This document shows, in pieces, positions 8,581 through 16,794 of a stretch of 64,000 nucleotides of DNA. The position numbers and the translations under genes were made by a program. This stretch comes from Flavobacterium sp. MC2016-06 (lineage in GTDB: Bacteria > Bacteroidota > Bacteroidia > Flavobacteriales > Flavobacteriaceae): NCBI RefSeq assembly GCF_009711165.2, contig NZ_WMID02000020.1, positions 1 to 64,000 of the forward strand, in the 5' to 3' direction. Under the pieces are notes generated by a model. The model had not been told where the DNA came from. It saw only the letters and a program-made list of their open reading frames with translations, and made no database searches. Numbering within the stretch: the stretch's first letter is position 1; each line of letters begins with the position of its first letter.

Positions 8581-11500
8581 ATGACTAACTTTTTTGTTAC
8601 AAGTCAATCGAAGCATTTAAAATGCTTTGGTTTTTTGATCTTAATGTTTGTGCTTTCCCTTCAGGCGAGTGCACAAACAACAGTCACAGGAACGGTATCA
8701 GATGCTAATGGTCCAATTCCGGGTGCGAACGTAAATTTAAAAGGAGCAAAAAATGGAACTAGTACCAGTTTTGATGGTAATTTTTCTATTAATGTACCTT
8801 CTAATGGAGTGCTTATTTTTAGCTTTTTGGGTTTAAAAAGCAAAGAAGTAGCTGTAAACGGACAAACACATGTTAATGTAATACTTGAAGAAGATTCAAG
8901 CAGTTTAAAAGAAGTAGTAGTAATTGGTTACGGTGCACAGCGTAAAGAAGCAGTAACAGGTTCTGTGGCTTCAATCACCGGAAGTGTATTAAGAGAAGTT
9001 CCATCGGCAAACGTTACACAGGCACTTCAAGGACGTGTTGCTGGAGTTCAAATGTCTCAAACTTCGTCAAAACCGGGAGCTACAATGCAAATTCGTATAC
9101 GTGGTACGCGCTCACTTACTGCAGGAAATGACCCGCTTATTGTATTAGATGGTATTCCTTTTTCTGGAACACTTGGTGATATCAGTCCAGATGATATTAA
9201 AAGTATCGACATCTTAAAAGATGCTTCTGCAACTGCTATTTATGGATCTCGTGGTGCAAATGGTGTTATTTTGGTTTCTAGCAATAGAGGATCAAAAGGA
9301 CAAAAAGCTCAAATTTCATATAATACATATACAGGTTACAAAACAGCAGTTAAATATCCAATGATGGACGGTCCTAAATATGTAGCTTTTAGAAAACTAG
9401 CAGGAAAAAATCTTGTAAACGGTTTAGATGAAGCTGATGATGTAAATACAGACTGGCAGGATTTATTTTATCAAACAGGAATTGTAACAAGTCACGATGT
9501 GGCTGTTTCTGGCGGAAGTGATAAAGGAAATTACAATTTTGGAGCTAATTATTATAAAGATGAAGCTGTAATTCCAGGTTCAGAATATACACGTTATTCT
9601 GTGCGAGCAGGCATGGATCAGGATTTAGGTTTATTTCGTATTGGTTTTTCATCAAACAATAATTTTAGTATAACAGATGGTGCAGGTTTAGGCATGTATG
9701 GTGTTTTGAGCATGTCGCCAATTGCAAATCCTTATAATGCTGACGGAACGCTAAAAAGAACTGTTAGAATGCCACAAGATGAGAACTGGGTTTACACTAG
9801 AGAAAGCATGAGAAATCTTGGCGATAAATGGGTAGACAGAAACAAGGCTTACGGATCTTATAACTCGGCTTATGCAGAGTTGAAGATTCCAGCTGTAGAC
9901 GGTTTAAAAGCGCGTGTTAATATAGGAGGAAACTTCCGTACAAGTAACACAGGGAATTATACAGGAATTGGAGTTTTTAATTCTAATGTTAACAACCCAA
10001 ATGTCGCTTCTATTGCCAATTCTCTTACGACAAGCTGGACCATTGAGAGTCTTTTAATGTACGATCATACTTTTGCTCAAAAACACAAAGTAAGTGCATT
10101 GGCTATGTATTCAGCAGAACAAACTACTTTTAACAATTCATCTATTTCAAGGAAAAACATTGCTGGAGACAGTTTTCAATATTTTAATTTAGGACAAACT
10201 TCTACTGGTGATAATAATGATATTACGATTGACAGCAACAATCAAGGATATACACAAAGCGGTTTAATGTCGTATATGGCACGTGCGATGTATTCTTACG
10301 ACGACCGTTATATGATAAGTGCAACTTTCCGTTCTGATGCTTCTTCAAGACTAGCGCCGTCAAATCAATGGCACAGTTATCCTGCAATTTCTGCGGGTTG
10401 GAATATCAGTAAAGAATCATTCATGAAAAATGTAACTTGGATCGATGCATTAAAACTTCGCGGCGGTTACGGACAAACGTCTAATCAATCTGTTGCGCCT
10501 TATGCTACACTTGGTTATTTGAGTACAAGACCTTATAATTTTGGAGCTACAAATGCTACAGGATATTATGTATCTACACTTCCTAACCCAAATTTAGGAT
10601 GGGAATATTCTATTACTTCAAATTACGGATTAGATTTCTCTATTCTTAAAAATCGTCTTTCGGGTACATTTGAGTATTATACAACAGATACAAAAGATTT
10701 ATTACTTAGTGTAAACCTGCCAGTTACTTCTGGAGTTAGCAGTTATGTTGGAAATGTTGGTTCTACTCAAAATAAAGGTTGGGAAGCGTCATTAAACGGA
10801 GTAATATTAGACAATTATAATGGTTGGACTTGGGATGCTGGAGTAAATATTTACAGTAATAAAAATAAACTGGTTTCTCTTGCCTCTGGAACTACAGAAG
10901 ACAGAAACAACTGGTGGTTTGTTGGAAAACCGCTTAACGTAATTTATGATTATAAAAAAGTAGGAATCTACCAAACTGATGCCGAAGCTAAATTGTATGA
11001 AGGTACAGCTGGTGCAGCAGGTATGATTAAAGTGCAATATACAGGAGATCATAATCCTGATGGAACACCAACAAGATTAGTAGGTGCAGATGATAGACAA
11101 GTACTAAATGCTGATCCAGATTTTCAAGGAGGTTTTAATACTCGTGTTGCTTACAAAGGTTTTGATGTAAGTGTGGTTGGTATTTTTCAAAGCGGAGGTC
11201 TTTTAAACAGTACGCTTTACGGATCAAACGGTTATCTTAATATTAATGACGGACGTAGAGGACAAATTGATGTAGATTATTGGACACCTACTAATACTGA
11301 TGCTAAGTTTCCATTACCAGGAGGACCTACAGAAAGTAATAACCCAAAATACGGTTCTACTTTAGGGTACTTTGATGGATCTTATGTCAAATTAAAAACA
11401 ATTACTCTGGGTTATAATCTTAAAAAAGATTGGATAAAAACGGCTGGTATGGAAAGACTTAGACTTTATTGTACCATTCAAAATCCGTGGGTAATTTATT

Positions 11501-11667
11501 CTCCATATCACAAACAATCGGGTATGGATCCAGAAACCAATTCATATGCAAATGACGGTGCAAACATGGCAGTTGCTTATTCTTCAAACTTAAGCCGTTT
11601 ATTGACTGTTGGTTACAATACGCCACAGTCTCGCAATTTGATATTAGGTCTTAATATAACATTCTAA
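8581..11667 (+). CDS. SusC/RagA-family TonB-linked outer-membrane receptor
   Basis: A 1028-residue glycan importer of the outer membrane. A signal peptide ends at QASAQ (about residue 32). A carboxypeptidase-regulatory-like domain (about 33-115) leads to the TonB box region with VVVIGYG. The plug domain (about 120-230) carries IRIRGTRSLTAGNDPLIVLDG and the SusC hallmark DASATAIYGSRGANGVILV. The rest is the 22-strand barrel, ending in an aromatic residue (LNITF). It pairs with the SusD lipoprotein encoded 8 bp downstream to take up oligosaccharides. The divergent GH3 enzyme probably acts on the same substrate. No sigma/anti-sigma or SusR-like sensor is adjacent, so control may act through the shared motif at 8443. 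Confidence 0.96.
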   Translation: MTNFFVTSQSKHLKCFGFLILMFVLSLQASAQTTVTGTVSDANGPIPGANVNLKGAKNGTSTSFDGNFSINVPSNGVLIFSFLGLKSKEVAVNGQTHVNVILEEDSSSLKEVVVIGYGAQRKEAVTGSVASITGSVLREVPSANVTQALQGRVAGVQMSQTSSKPGATMQIRIRGTRSLTAGNDPLIVLDGIPFSGTLGDISPDDIKSIDILKDASATAIYGSRGANGVILVSSNRGSKGQKAQISYNTYTGYKTAVKYPMMDGPKYVAFRKLAGKNLVNGLDEADDVNTDWQDLFYQTGIVTSHDVAVSGGSDKGNYNFGANYYKDEAVIPGSEYTRYSVRAGMDQDLGLFRIGFSSNNNFSITDGAGLGMYGVLSMSPIANPYNADGTLKRTVRMPQDENWVYTRESMRNLGDKWVDRNKAYGSYNSAYAELKIPAVDGLKARVNIGGNFRTSNTGNYTGIGVFNSNVNNPNVASIANSLTTSWTIESLLMYDHTFAQKHKVSALAMYSAEQTTFNNSSISRKNIAGDSFQYFNLGQTSTGDNNDITIDSNNQGYTQSGLMSYMARAMYSYDDRYMISATFRSDASSRLAPSNQWHSYPAISAGWNISKESFMKNVTWIDALKLRGGYGQTSNQSVAPYATLGYLSTRPYNFGATNATGYYVSTLPNPNLGWEYSITSNYGLDFSILKNRLSGTFEYYTTDTKDLLLSVNLPVTSGVSSYVGNVGSTQNKGWEASLNGVILDNYNGWTWDAGVNIYSNKNKLVSLASGTTEDRNNWWFVGKPLNVIYDYKKVGIYQTDAEAKLYEGTAGAAGMIKVQYTGDHNPDGTPTRLVGADDRQVLNADPDFQGGFNTRVAYKGFDVSVVGIFQSGGLLNSTLYGSNGYLNINDGRRGQIDVDYWTPTNTDAKFPLPGGPTESNNPKYGSTLGYFDGSYVKLKTITLGYNLKKDWIKTAGMERLRLYCTIQNPWVIYSPYHKQSGMDPETNSYANDGANMAVAYSSNLSRLLTVGYNTPQSRNLILGLNITF

Positions 11668-11675
11668 AAATCATC

Positions 11676-13640
11676 ATGATGAAACATATAAAATTTAAAA
11701 GATATATAGGAACGGCTTTAGCTTCTTTGTTCCTAGTGGGATGTTCGGATATCTTAGAGGAAAACCCGCGTGCTATTTTTACGCCAGATTATTTTTCAAC
11801 TACAGAAGGTGTAATGGGAGGAGTAACTTCTATGTACGGTCATTTACGTTACATGTATGGCAATGGTTATTTTTTGAATGTTGGACAAATTGCAACCGAC
11901 GAATCGACTTGGGGACAAAATTCTGACGGTAATGTTAAGAATTTAGATTTTTCTGGAGTTGGAACGATTGATCCTTCTACAAGTAATACAGGTGCAGTTT
12001 GGAATAATGCATTCCCCAATATTAATACTGCTAGTGGTGTAATCGAAAATGCTTCTAAGATAAGTACCATTTCAAACTCTTTAATTGCCGAGGCAAGATT
12101 TTTTAGAGCTTTTGATTATTTTTTATTAGTGCAGACCTATGGAGGCGTACCTTTAGATTTAGGTGCGGGAGAATTAAAATTCAACTCTTCTACCATGAGA
12201 TCTTCTGTTCGTAATACAGTACCTCAGGTATACAGTAAAGCAATTTTTCCTGATTTATTAAAAGCAGTTGAAGATCTTCCGGTTGCAGGTCGTGTAACAG
12301 GAGGTGTTACAAAAACGGTTGCAAGACTTTATTTAGCAAAAGCATATTTAACTTTTGGATGGTGGCTGGAAAACCCAAACAGTATTCCAACCTATCCTGC
12401 TGCAGATCGAGTAGATTTAGACGGACATAATGCGGCATGGTATTTTCAACAGGCTTATGATGTTGCAGCAGCTGCAATTTCAGATCCAGGACCTTTTGGA
12501 TTACAGCCTTCATTTTATGATGTAAATGTGGCCACAAAAGACCGTAACAATGAAATGCTTTTGTATGCAGATCATACACAGTCTAGTGCAATTTACAACG
12601 GAGGTGATTTAAGTTATAGCGGTGGTGGTTTTAGTACAGATTATTTTGCCAGTTGGTTCGGACAATTTAATTACACTGGAGTAAGAAGTTCTACAAGTGC
12701 TACAAGCTGGGCATCTGTAAGTTCTGTACAGCGTGAAGCAGAACAGCATTTAGGACGTCCGTGGACAATGCTTGCACCACCGATAGAAGTTTTCAAAAAT
12801 ACTTTTGCAGACAAAACAAATGATTCTCGTTATGATGGAACTTTTGTAACAGTTTACCGCGGTAACTGGGCAAAAGCAGGAATCGCTGCTACAGTACTAT
12901 ACAATGCTAATTATTTACCAATTAAAAACGGTGAACCAGTATTAACATTCTTGGATAACGATACTGGAGGAATTAATTATACAAATACTACTTTTAATAG
13001 TTCTATAGGTGCGGGCGTTTTACCAGGAAGAGCAGATTTTGTAATTGAACCAAGTTATTTTTCAAGAATATGCTACCCAGGAAACTGGAAATTAGGTCCA
13101 TATCGTACCGATAACGGAACAGGATTAGGATCTCCTAACGGAAGTACTACACGTCCTTTTCCAATTGCTAAATTCTCAGAATTGTATTTTATAGCAGCAG
13201 AAGCAGCAGTAAAAGGTGCAGCTCCTCAAGGTGGTAAAACAGCAAGAGATTTAATTAATGTTATTCGTGCACGTGCAGGAAAATGGACTTTTAATAATAA
13301 CGCAAATACTGTAAAATCGCAAGATAACAGCACAGCAATGACTACAGCGACTCCTGCAGTAATAGACATCGATTATATTTTAGCAGAACGTTCACGTGAA
13401 TATTTTGGAGAAGGATATCGCTGGTATGATTTAGCGCGTACGCAAAAATGGATTCAATATGGTGCCTCTTTCACAATTGCTGGAGCTACAAATCCAAATG
13501 ATTGGAAAGATCATTCTGTAAAAACATTTACAAGAACCATTGCAGTATCAAATTATCTTAGACCAATTCCAACTTCACAACTTGATGGAATGGAAATATC
13601 TGCTGCAGATAAAAAAGCATATCAAAATCCAGGATATTAA
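11676..13640 (+). CDS. SusD/RagB-family glycan-binding lipoprotein
   Basis: A 654-residue surface lipoprotein that caps the SusC barrel and binds the incoming glycan. The lipobox LVGC puts the acylated Cys at residue 23, and an acidic stretch (SDILEENP) follows, as in surface-exposed Bacteroidota lipoproteins. The N-terminal TPR-like SusD region is followed by the RagB core, with FSELYFIAAEAAVKGA, ARDLINVIRARAG and the family signature ILAERSREYFGEGYRWYDLARTQKW. The C-terminus has NYLRPIPTSQLD. A second Met at codon 2 is an equally likely start. It is in an operon with susC (8-bp gap) and is followed by a strong terminator. Confidence 0.96.
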   Translation: MMKHIKFKRYIGTALASLFLVGCSDILEENPRAIFTPDYFSTTEGVMGGVTSMYGHLRYMYGNGYFLNVGQIATDESTWGQNSDGNVKNLDFSGVGTIDPSTSNTGAVWNNAFPNINTASGVIENASKISTISNSLIAEARFFRAFDYFLLVQTYGGVPLDLGAGELKFNSSTMRSSVRNTVPQVYSKAIFPDLLKAVEDLPVAGRVTGGVTKTVARLYLAKAYLTFGWWLENPNSIPTYPAADRVDLDGHNAAWYFQQAYDVAAAAISDPGPFGLQPSFYDVNVATKDRNNEMLLYADHTQSSAIYNGGDLSYSGGGFSTDYFASWFGQFNYTGVRSSTSATSWASVSSVQREAEQHLGRPWTMLAPPIEVFKNTFADKTNDSRYDGTFVTVYRGNWAKAGIAATVLYNANYLPIKNGEPVLTFLDNDTGGINYTNTTFNSSIGAGVLPGRADFVIEPSYFSRICYPGNWKLGPYRTDNGTGLGSPNGSTTRPFPIAKFSELYFIAAEAAVKGAAPQGGKTARDLINVIRARAGKWTFNNNANTVKSQDNSTAMTTATPAVIDIDYILAERSREYFGEGYRWYDLARTQKWIQYGASFTIAGATNPNDWKDHSVKTFTRTIAVSNYLRPIPTSQLDGMEISAADKKAYQNPGY

Positions 13641-13745
13641 TAACTATATTGTTTGAAATAGACCGAATTAAATAGTACACATTAGTGTAATATCATAAGT
13701 GTTATTTTACAACAGGTTTTCTTTAAGTTAGTTTTTTTTAGTAAG

Positions 13746-13782
13746 AAGCCGAAAGCTAGTCACTTTCGGCTTTTTATTTTTT
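13746..13782 (+). terminator. Terminator of the susC-susD operon
   Basis: A perfect 10-bp stem (AAGCCGAAAG, 13746-13755, with 13763-13772) and a seven-base loop are followed by a T-rich tract. Confidence 0.85.
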
Positions 13783-13822
13783 AGAAATAGAGAAAGTATT
13801 ATTTCTAAAATATAGTTTACAT

Positions 13823-14071
13823 TTAGTTTGATTCATAATTTTTAAGTTTGGCAAGCCATTCGTTATGAAATTTAGCACCTTCCAGATATTGTTCAGGAGT
13901 CATTCCGTACAGAGGTTTGTTAGCATCAAAACAAAAATCTTCTAATGATGTATACTCTGTTTTTGATGTTTGATGTTCAGCTAATTCTTTTTTGCTTTTA
14001 AAAGAATTAGAAGTTTCATCTATTTCAATTCCAACAGAAAATTCTTTATTGTTTAAATTTAAGTTTGGCAT
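13823..14071 (-). CDS. Small protein of unknown function (82 aa)
   Basis: A short acidic protein without signal peptide or membrane segment. The C-terminal half has LYGMTPEQYLEGAKFHNEWLAKL, which looks helical. It follows the 89-residue gene by about 20 bp on the same strand, so the two are probably co-transcribed. I recognise no family. The pair beside two HTH repressor genes suggests a mobile or phage-derived module, but nothing proves it. The ORF is convincing mainly by its clean start and its operon position. Confidence 0.55.
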   Translation of the reverse strand: MPNLNLNNKEFSVGIEIDETSNSFKSKKELAEHQTSKTEYTSLEDFCFDANKPLYGMTPEQYLEGAKFHNEWLAKLKNYESN

Positions 14072-14091
14072 ATTTAGTTTTATAAGATGAT

Positions 14092-14361
14092 TTAAGAAGT
14101 TAAAAGTTTTATTTTCTCAATAGCTTTTTTATTTTCATCAGCAACTTCAACTAATGCTAATAGAATGTCATTTCTAAAAATAGATTTGTTTCGTACATTT
14201 CTAATCAAAGTTTTGTTAGGAATTGGATATCCTTTTTTAGTTAAACAACTAATGGTTAAGTCAACATATGTTGTCGGTAAATGCTCATTTATAAAGTTAT
14301 AAGCCTTTTCATAATGAGGCTGTATTTCATTTCCCTTGTTAATTTTGATTAATTTTGACAT
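14092..14361 (-). CDS. Small protein of unknown function, possibly DNA-binding (89 aa)
   Basis: A basic, helical 89-residue protein. It begins MSKLIKINKGNEIQPHYEKA. Residues around 48-62 (YPIPNKTLIRNVRNK) could be a DNA-contacting helix, since Asn/Arg-rich recognition helices look like this, but no named HTH family is recognised. It is divergent from the XRE-type gene at 14485 across a 123-bp AT-rich gap with a dyad at 14458, an arrangement typical of a repressor facing its regulated operon. It is probably the first gene of an operon with the 82-residue gene. Confidence 0.6.
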   Translation of the reverse strand: MSKLIKINKGNEIQPHYEKAYNFINEHLPTTYVDLTISCLTKKGYPIPNKTLIRNVRNKSIFRNDILLALVEVADENKKAIEKIKLLTS

Positions 14362-14457
14362 ATATTTGTTATTTATTACTTAATATTGCTATCTTAATTG
14401 TAAATGTAGGAAAAATAGTATATATTTTATTTATTTTGTAAAAAGAAATATATAAAA

Positions 14458-14474
14458 TGTTATAATTTGTAACA
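14458..14474. promoter_or_regulatory. Dyad upstream of the XRE-type gene
   Basis: TGTTATAATTTGTAACA has 5-bp arms around a 7-nt centre that resembles a Bacteroidota -7 element (TAATTTG). It ends 10 bp before the ATG of the HTH gene, so it is a plausible autoregulatory operator. Confidence 0.4.
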
Positions 14475-14484
14475 ATTTTAGATA

Positions 14485-14814
14485 ATGATGTATAATGAAA
14501 AATTGGTTAGATTTTTTAAATCTAAAGGACTTAAGCAGAAAGAAGTAGGCGAAATTTTAGGTTTTAGCCCAGCTATGATTGGAAGATATTTGCATGGTAC
14601 TGCTGGTATCGGACCCGAATTTTTAATGAGCTTAAATAAAAATTTTCCAGAATTAGATTTAAACGATCTTTTTTTAGATGAAAGCAGCAATAGTAATAAA
14701 GCAAACAATCTAAGAGACAATTACGAAACTAGTTTACTTAGTGATGTAAATGATATAGAAGTAAGACTTAAAAAAGTAAAAGAAAAATTACTGCGACAAA
14801 TCAAAGTCGAATAA
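14485..14814 (+). CDS. XRE-family helix-turn-helix regulator (109 aa)
   Basis: A small DNA-binding protein. Residues 2-60 form an XRE/Cro-type five-helix domain, with LVRFFKSKGLKQKEVGEILGF as the first two helices and SPAMIGRYLHGT as the recognition helix. The tail is charged, with a short coiled-coil stretch (DVNDIEVRLKKVKEKLLRQIKVE) that could mediate dimerisation. Two ATGs in a row (14485, 14488) give equal start choices. It is divergent from the 89-residue gene. It resembles phage or island repressors; no integrase or structural phage gene is nearby. Confidence 0.8.
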   Translation: MMYNEKLVRFFKSKGLKQKEVGEILGFSPAMIGRYLHGTAGIGPEFLMSLNKNFPELDLNDLFLDESSNSNKANNLRDNYETSLLSDVNDIEVRLKKVKEKLLRQIKVE

Positions 14815-14986
14815 ACTTAATATATATTATTCTAAAGCTTTAAAAGTATAAATCTAATCTCTCTGTATTATAAATAGGGGATAAATAATAGTCTGTTTTT
14901 TTGCAAATAGTCTCAATATATAGATTCATCTTTTAGTTGGTTTTATTTATTATTAATAATTAATAGTTTATTTCTTACACAAATAT

Positions 14987-15037
14987 ATAACCTATTTTCT
15001 ATTTAAAGCAAAAAAACAATAACCTTTTTTCTAATTA
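14987..15037. promoter_or_regulatory. Tandem direct repeat before the CI-like gene
   Basis: ATAACCTATTTTCTATTTA (14987-15005) and ATAACCTTTTTTCTAATTA (15019-15037) are near-identical and 32 bp apart, about three helical turns. The second ends three bases before the ATG at 15041. The layout fits tandem operators of an autoregulated repressor. Confidence 0.45.
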
Positions 15038-15040
15038 TTT

Positions 15041-15514
15041 ATGAAAGCTATTGAAAGATTATATCAATATATTGATTTTAAAGGAATTAAAGCTATATCT
15101 TTTGAAAAGAAAGTAGGACTTTCTAATGGTTATTTAGGTAAACAATTGAAACGGAGTGCCGATTTAGGAGAAGGAATATTGATTAAAATTGTAAGAAATT
15201 GTCCCGAATTATCGCCTGATTGGCTATTGACGGGCAATGGCGAAATGTTGAAAAATGACATTGAAAGTGAAAATCTAAGTAATATTAATAAAGATGATAA
15301 GAATAAACTTTATAGTGACGCTATCTCTAGATTTATTAATATGAGTGCATCTTATGATGAAATGAAAGATGAATTAATACATTATCAACGTGAAAGAATT
15401 AAAGAATTAGAAAAGCATTTTGATCAAGTAAAAAGCACTGCTGAAGATTCTACAAATTTAAGATTTGTAGCAGAGCCAGAAACTCAATACATAAAAACAA
15501 TTCCTAAGAAATAA
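15041..15514 (+). CDS. Phage CI-like HTH repressor (157 aa)
   Basis: Residues 1-70 match the N-terminal domain typical of phage CI-like regulators in Bacteroidota: IERLYQYIDFKGIKAISFEKKVGLSNGYL, then the hallmark ELSPDWLLTGNGEML that closes the domain. The remaining half is charged and probably forms a coiled coil (YDEMKDELIHYQRERIKELEKHFDQ). There is no peptidase-like LexA/CI C-terminal domain, so it is not a classic SOS-cleavable repressor. It probably controls itself through the repeats upstream. Its targets may be the island genes that follow in the opposite direction, by inference only. Confidence 0.75.
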   Translation: MKAIERLYQYIDFKGIKAISFEKKVGLSNGYLGKQLKRSADLGEGILIKIVRNCPELSPDWLLTGNGEMLKNDIESENLSNINKDDKNKLYSDAISRFINMSASYDEMKDELIHYQRERIKELEKHFDQVKSTAEDSTNLRFVAEPETQYIKTIPKK

Positions 15515-15575
15515 AATTTGCGATGATATAAGAAATTAGATGATTTTTTGAACAAAGAAAAAACGTCAGTTTTAT

Positions 15576-16328
15576 TTATAGAATACTTGAATTTAATACT
15601 CTTTCAAGATCATCGATTTTTAGTAAATCTTCAATAGTTTGTCTAATACAATCTTTGGTTAATTCCTTTACAAACAAATCTGGAGGTTTTTGATAAAGTC
15701 CGTATAGATTTTCTCCAGATTTTCGATTTAAATTTATAATAGTTTCTAAAAATTGATAAGTCCAGACCGTTAAACCATAATGACGTCCGTCTTCTAAGTC
15801 AACATGTATATTGCAGCACTCATTTTCAATATTCCAATTGTTTGGATCAACTTCTTCAAATTCTAACCATAAAGTAAATTTTGTGCTTTCAGTTTTGTGC
15901 TTTTTGAGTTTATTGTAAAGTTCCCTTAGTTCTTTATTATCTGCCCAGCCGTCACTTTCAGTCATTGCTATGATTAAAAAATCTCTGGCTTCTTCAAGCG
16001 AATTAGCTTGTCCTTTTATTATAGCGTTGTTCCAAGGACTTTTTACTTTAGTTACTTTATATTCAAACTCAAATTTACCATCGTCAATACTGTAAACCAT
16101 TATGTACCAATCGTCTTTCCAATCATCTTTCTGTTGGATAATAAGTCTATAAAGTGAAGTTAAACCATATAAAGTTGTGTCTACAAATGTTTCATTAATC
16201 ATTATAATAAAATGAAGCATTGCTTTTCCTGTTTCAATATCAAAATGAGTAGTTTGGTTATTTACTTTTTCTTGATAAAATTCTTCAAGTGTTTGATTCT
16301 TTTGGCTCGAATTTCTTACTATTGGCAT
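15576..16328 (-). CDS. Unknown cytoplasmic protein, immunity-like (250 aa)
   Basis: A soluble acidic protein rich in Trp and aromatic residues, without signal peptide. Features include DDWKDDWYIMVYSIDDGKF, SDGWADNKELRELYNKLKK and a Cys pair in ENECCNIHVDLEDGRHYG. I recognise no family. Size, acidity and position in a run of short unrelated minus-strand genes fit an immunity protein for a contact-dependent or secreted toxin, but no toxin is present. It is the last gene of the minus-strand run and converges on the CI-like gene. Confidence 0.7.
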   Translation of the reverse strand: MPIVRNSSQKNQTLEEFYQEKVNNQTTHFDIETGKAMLHFIIMINETFVDTTLYGLTSLYRLIIQQKDDWKDDWYIMVYSIDDGKFEFEYKVTKVKSPWNNAIIKGQANSLEEARDFLIIAMTESDGWADNKELRELYNKLKKHKTESTKFTLWLEFEEVDPNNWNIENECCNIHVDLEDGRHYGLTVWTYQFLETIINLNRKSGENLYGLYQKPPDLFVKELTKDCIRQTIEDLLKIDDLERVLNSSIL

Positions 16329-16375
16329 ATTGGTTTTCTAAAAATTGCTTTAATGATTTGTGATTTTGAATTGAC

Positions 16376-16702
16376 CTAACTAATCAATTCTGGATGTATC
16401 AATTCCAGAATTATTCCATGTCCAATAAGTCTTGCACCTTCAAAAAAATCAAAATTTAAACCTTCGTAAAGTTTCCCTATAAAATACTCCGTATTTAATA
16501 ATGTTATTTCTGCGTTTATAGTTTGTCCCGGAGAAACAAAATCTGACCCAATAAAATTTTGAACACCCGAAAACATTCCAAAATAAAAAGGAAATTTTAT
16601 TGTAGGTCTATATCCAGAGTGAGCATTGGTAGTTCGTCCGCCTTCTTCGGTAGATAAATATTTGAGTTGTGCTATAAAATGTGGTTGTATGCTCATTTTC
16701 AA
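16376..16702 (-). CDS. Free-standing EF-Tu domain III-like protein (108 aa)
   Basis: Nearly the whole 108-residue protein lines up with domain III of elongation factor Tu. The start QPHFIAQLKYLSTEEGGRTT matches the EF-Tu PHTKF...YILSKDEGGRHTPFF region. GYRPTIKFPFYF matches GYRPQFYF, VSPGQTINAEITLL matches MPGDNIKMVVTLI, and FFEGARLIGHGIIL matches IREGGRTVGAGVV. There is no GTPase domain and no domain II, so it cannot be a working elongation factor. In EF-Tu, domain III contacts tRNA, EF-Ts and several bacterial toxins. A role as immunity decoy or EF-Tu competitor is conceivable but unproven. It lies in a run of unknown minus-strand genes. Confidence 0.8.
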   Translation of the reverse strand: MKMSIQPHFIAQLKYLSTEEGGRTTNAHSGYRPTIKFPFYFGMFSGVQNFIGSDFVSPGQTINAEITLLNTEYFIGKLYEGLNFDFFEGARLIGHGIILELIHPELIS

Positions 16703-16704
16703 GA

Positions 16705-16794
16705 TTATTTATTTTTTTCTAACTCAATCATATTATTCAGCCAGCAATTTAAATTTTCATGCTCCATTAAAGCAGCTATTTCATTAATATTTTT
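16705..16794 (-). pseudogene. Possible gene remnant (about 29 codons)
   Basis: An open stretch on the minus strand reads INEIAALMEHENLNCWLNNM and ends EKNK, with good protein character. It overlaps the end of the upstream lipoprotein gene in another frame, and its stop sits just before the ATG of the EF-Tu-like gene. It could be a 20-residue peptide starting at 16767, or more likely the C-terminal scrap of a lost gene. Confidence 0.3.

Noticed and set aside
13823..15514. Prophage
   Set aside because: Two repressor-like genes are present, but there is no integrase, replication, packaging or structural gene and no attachment-site duplication that I can see.
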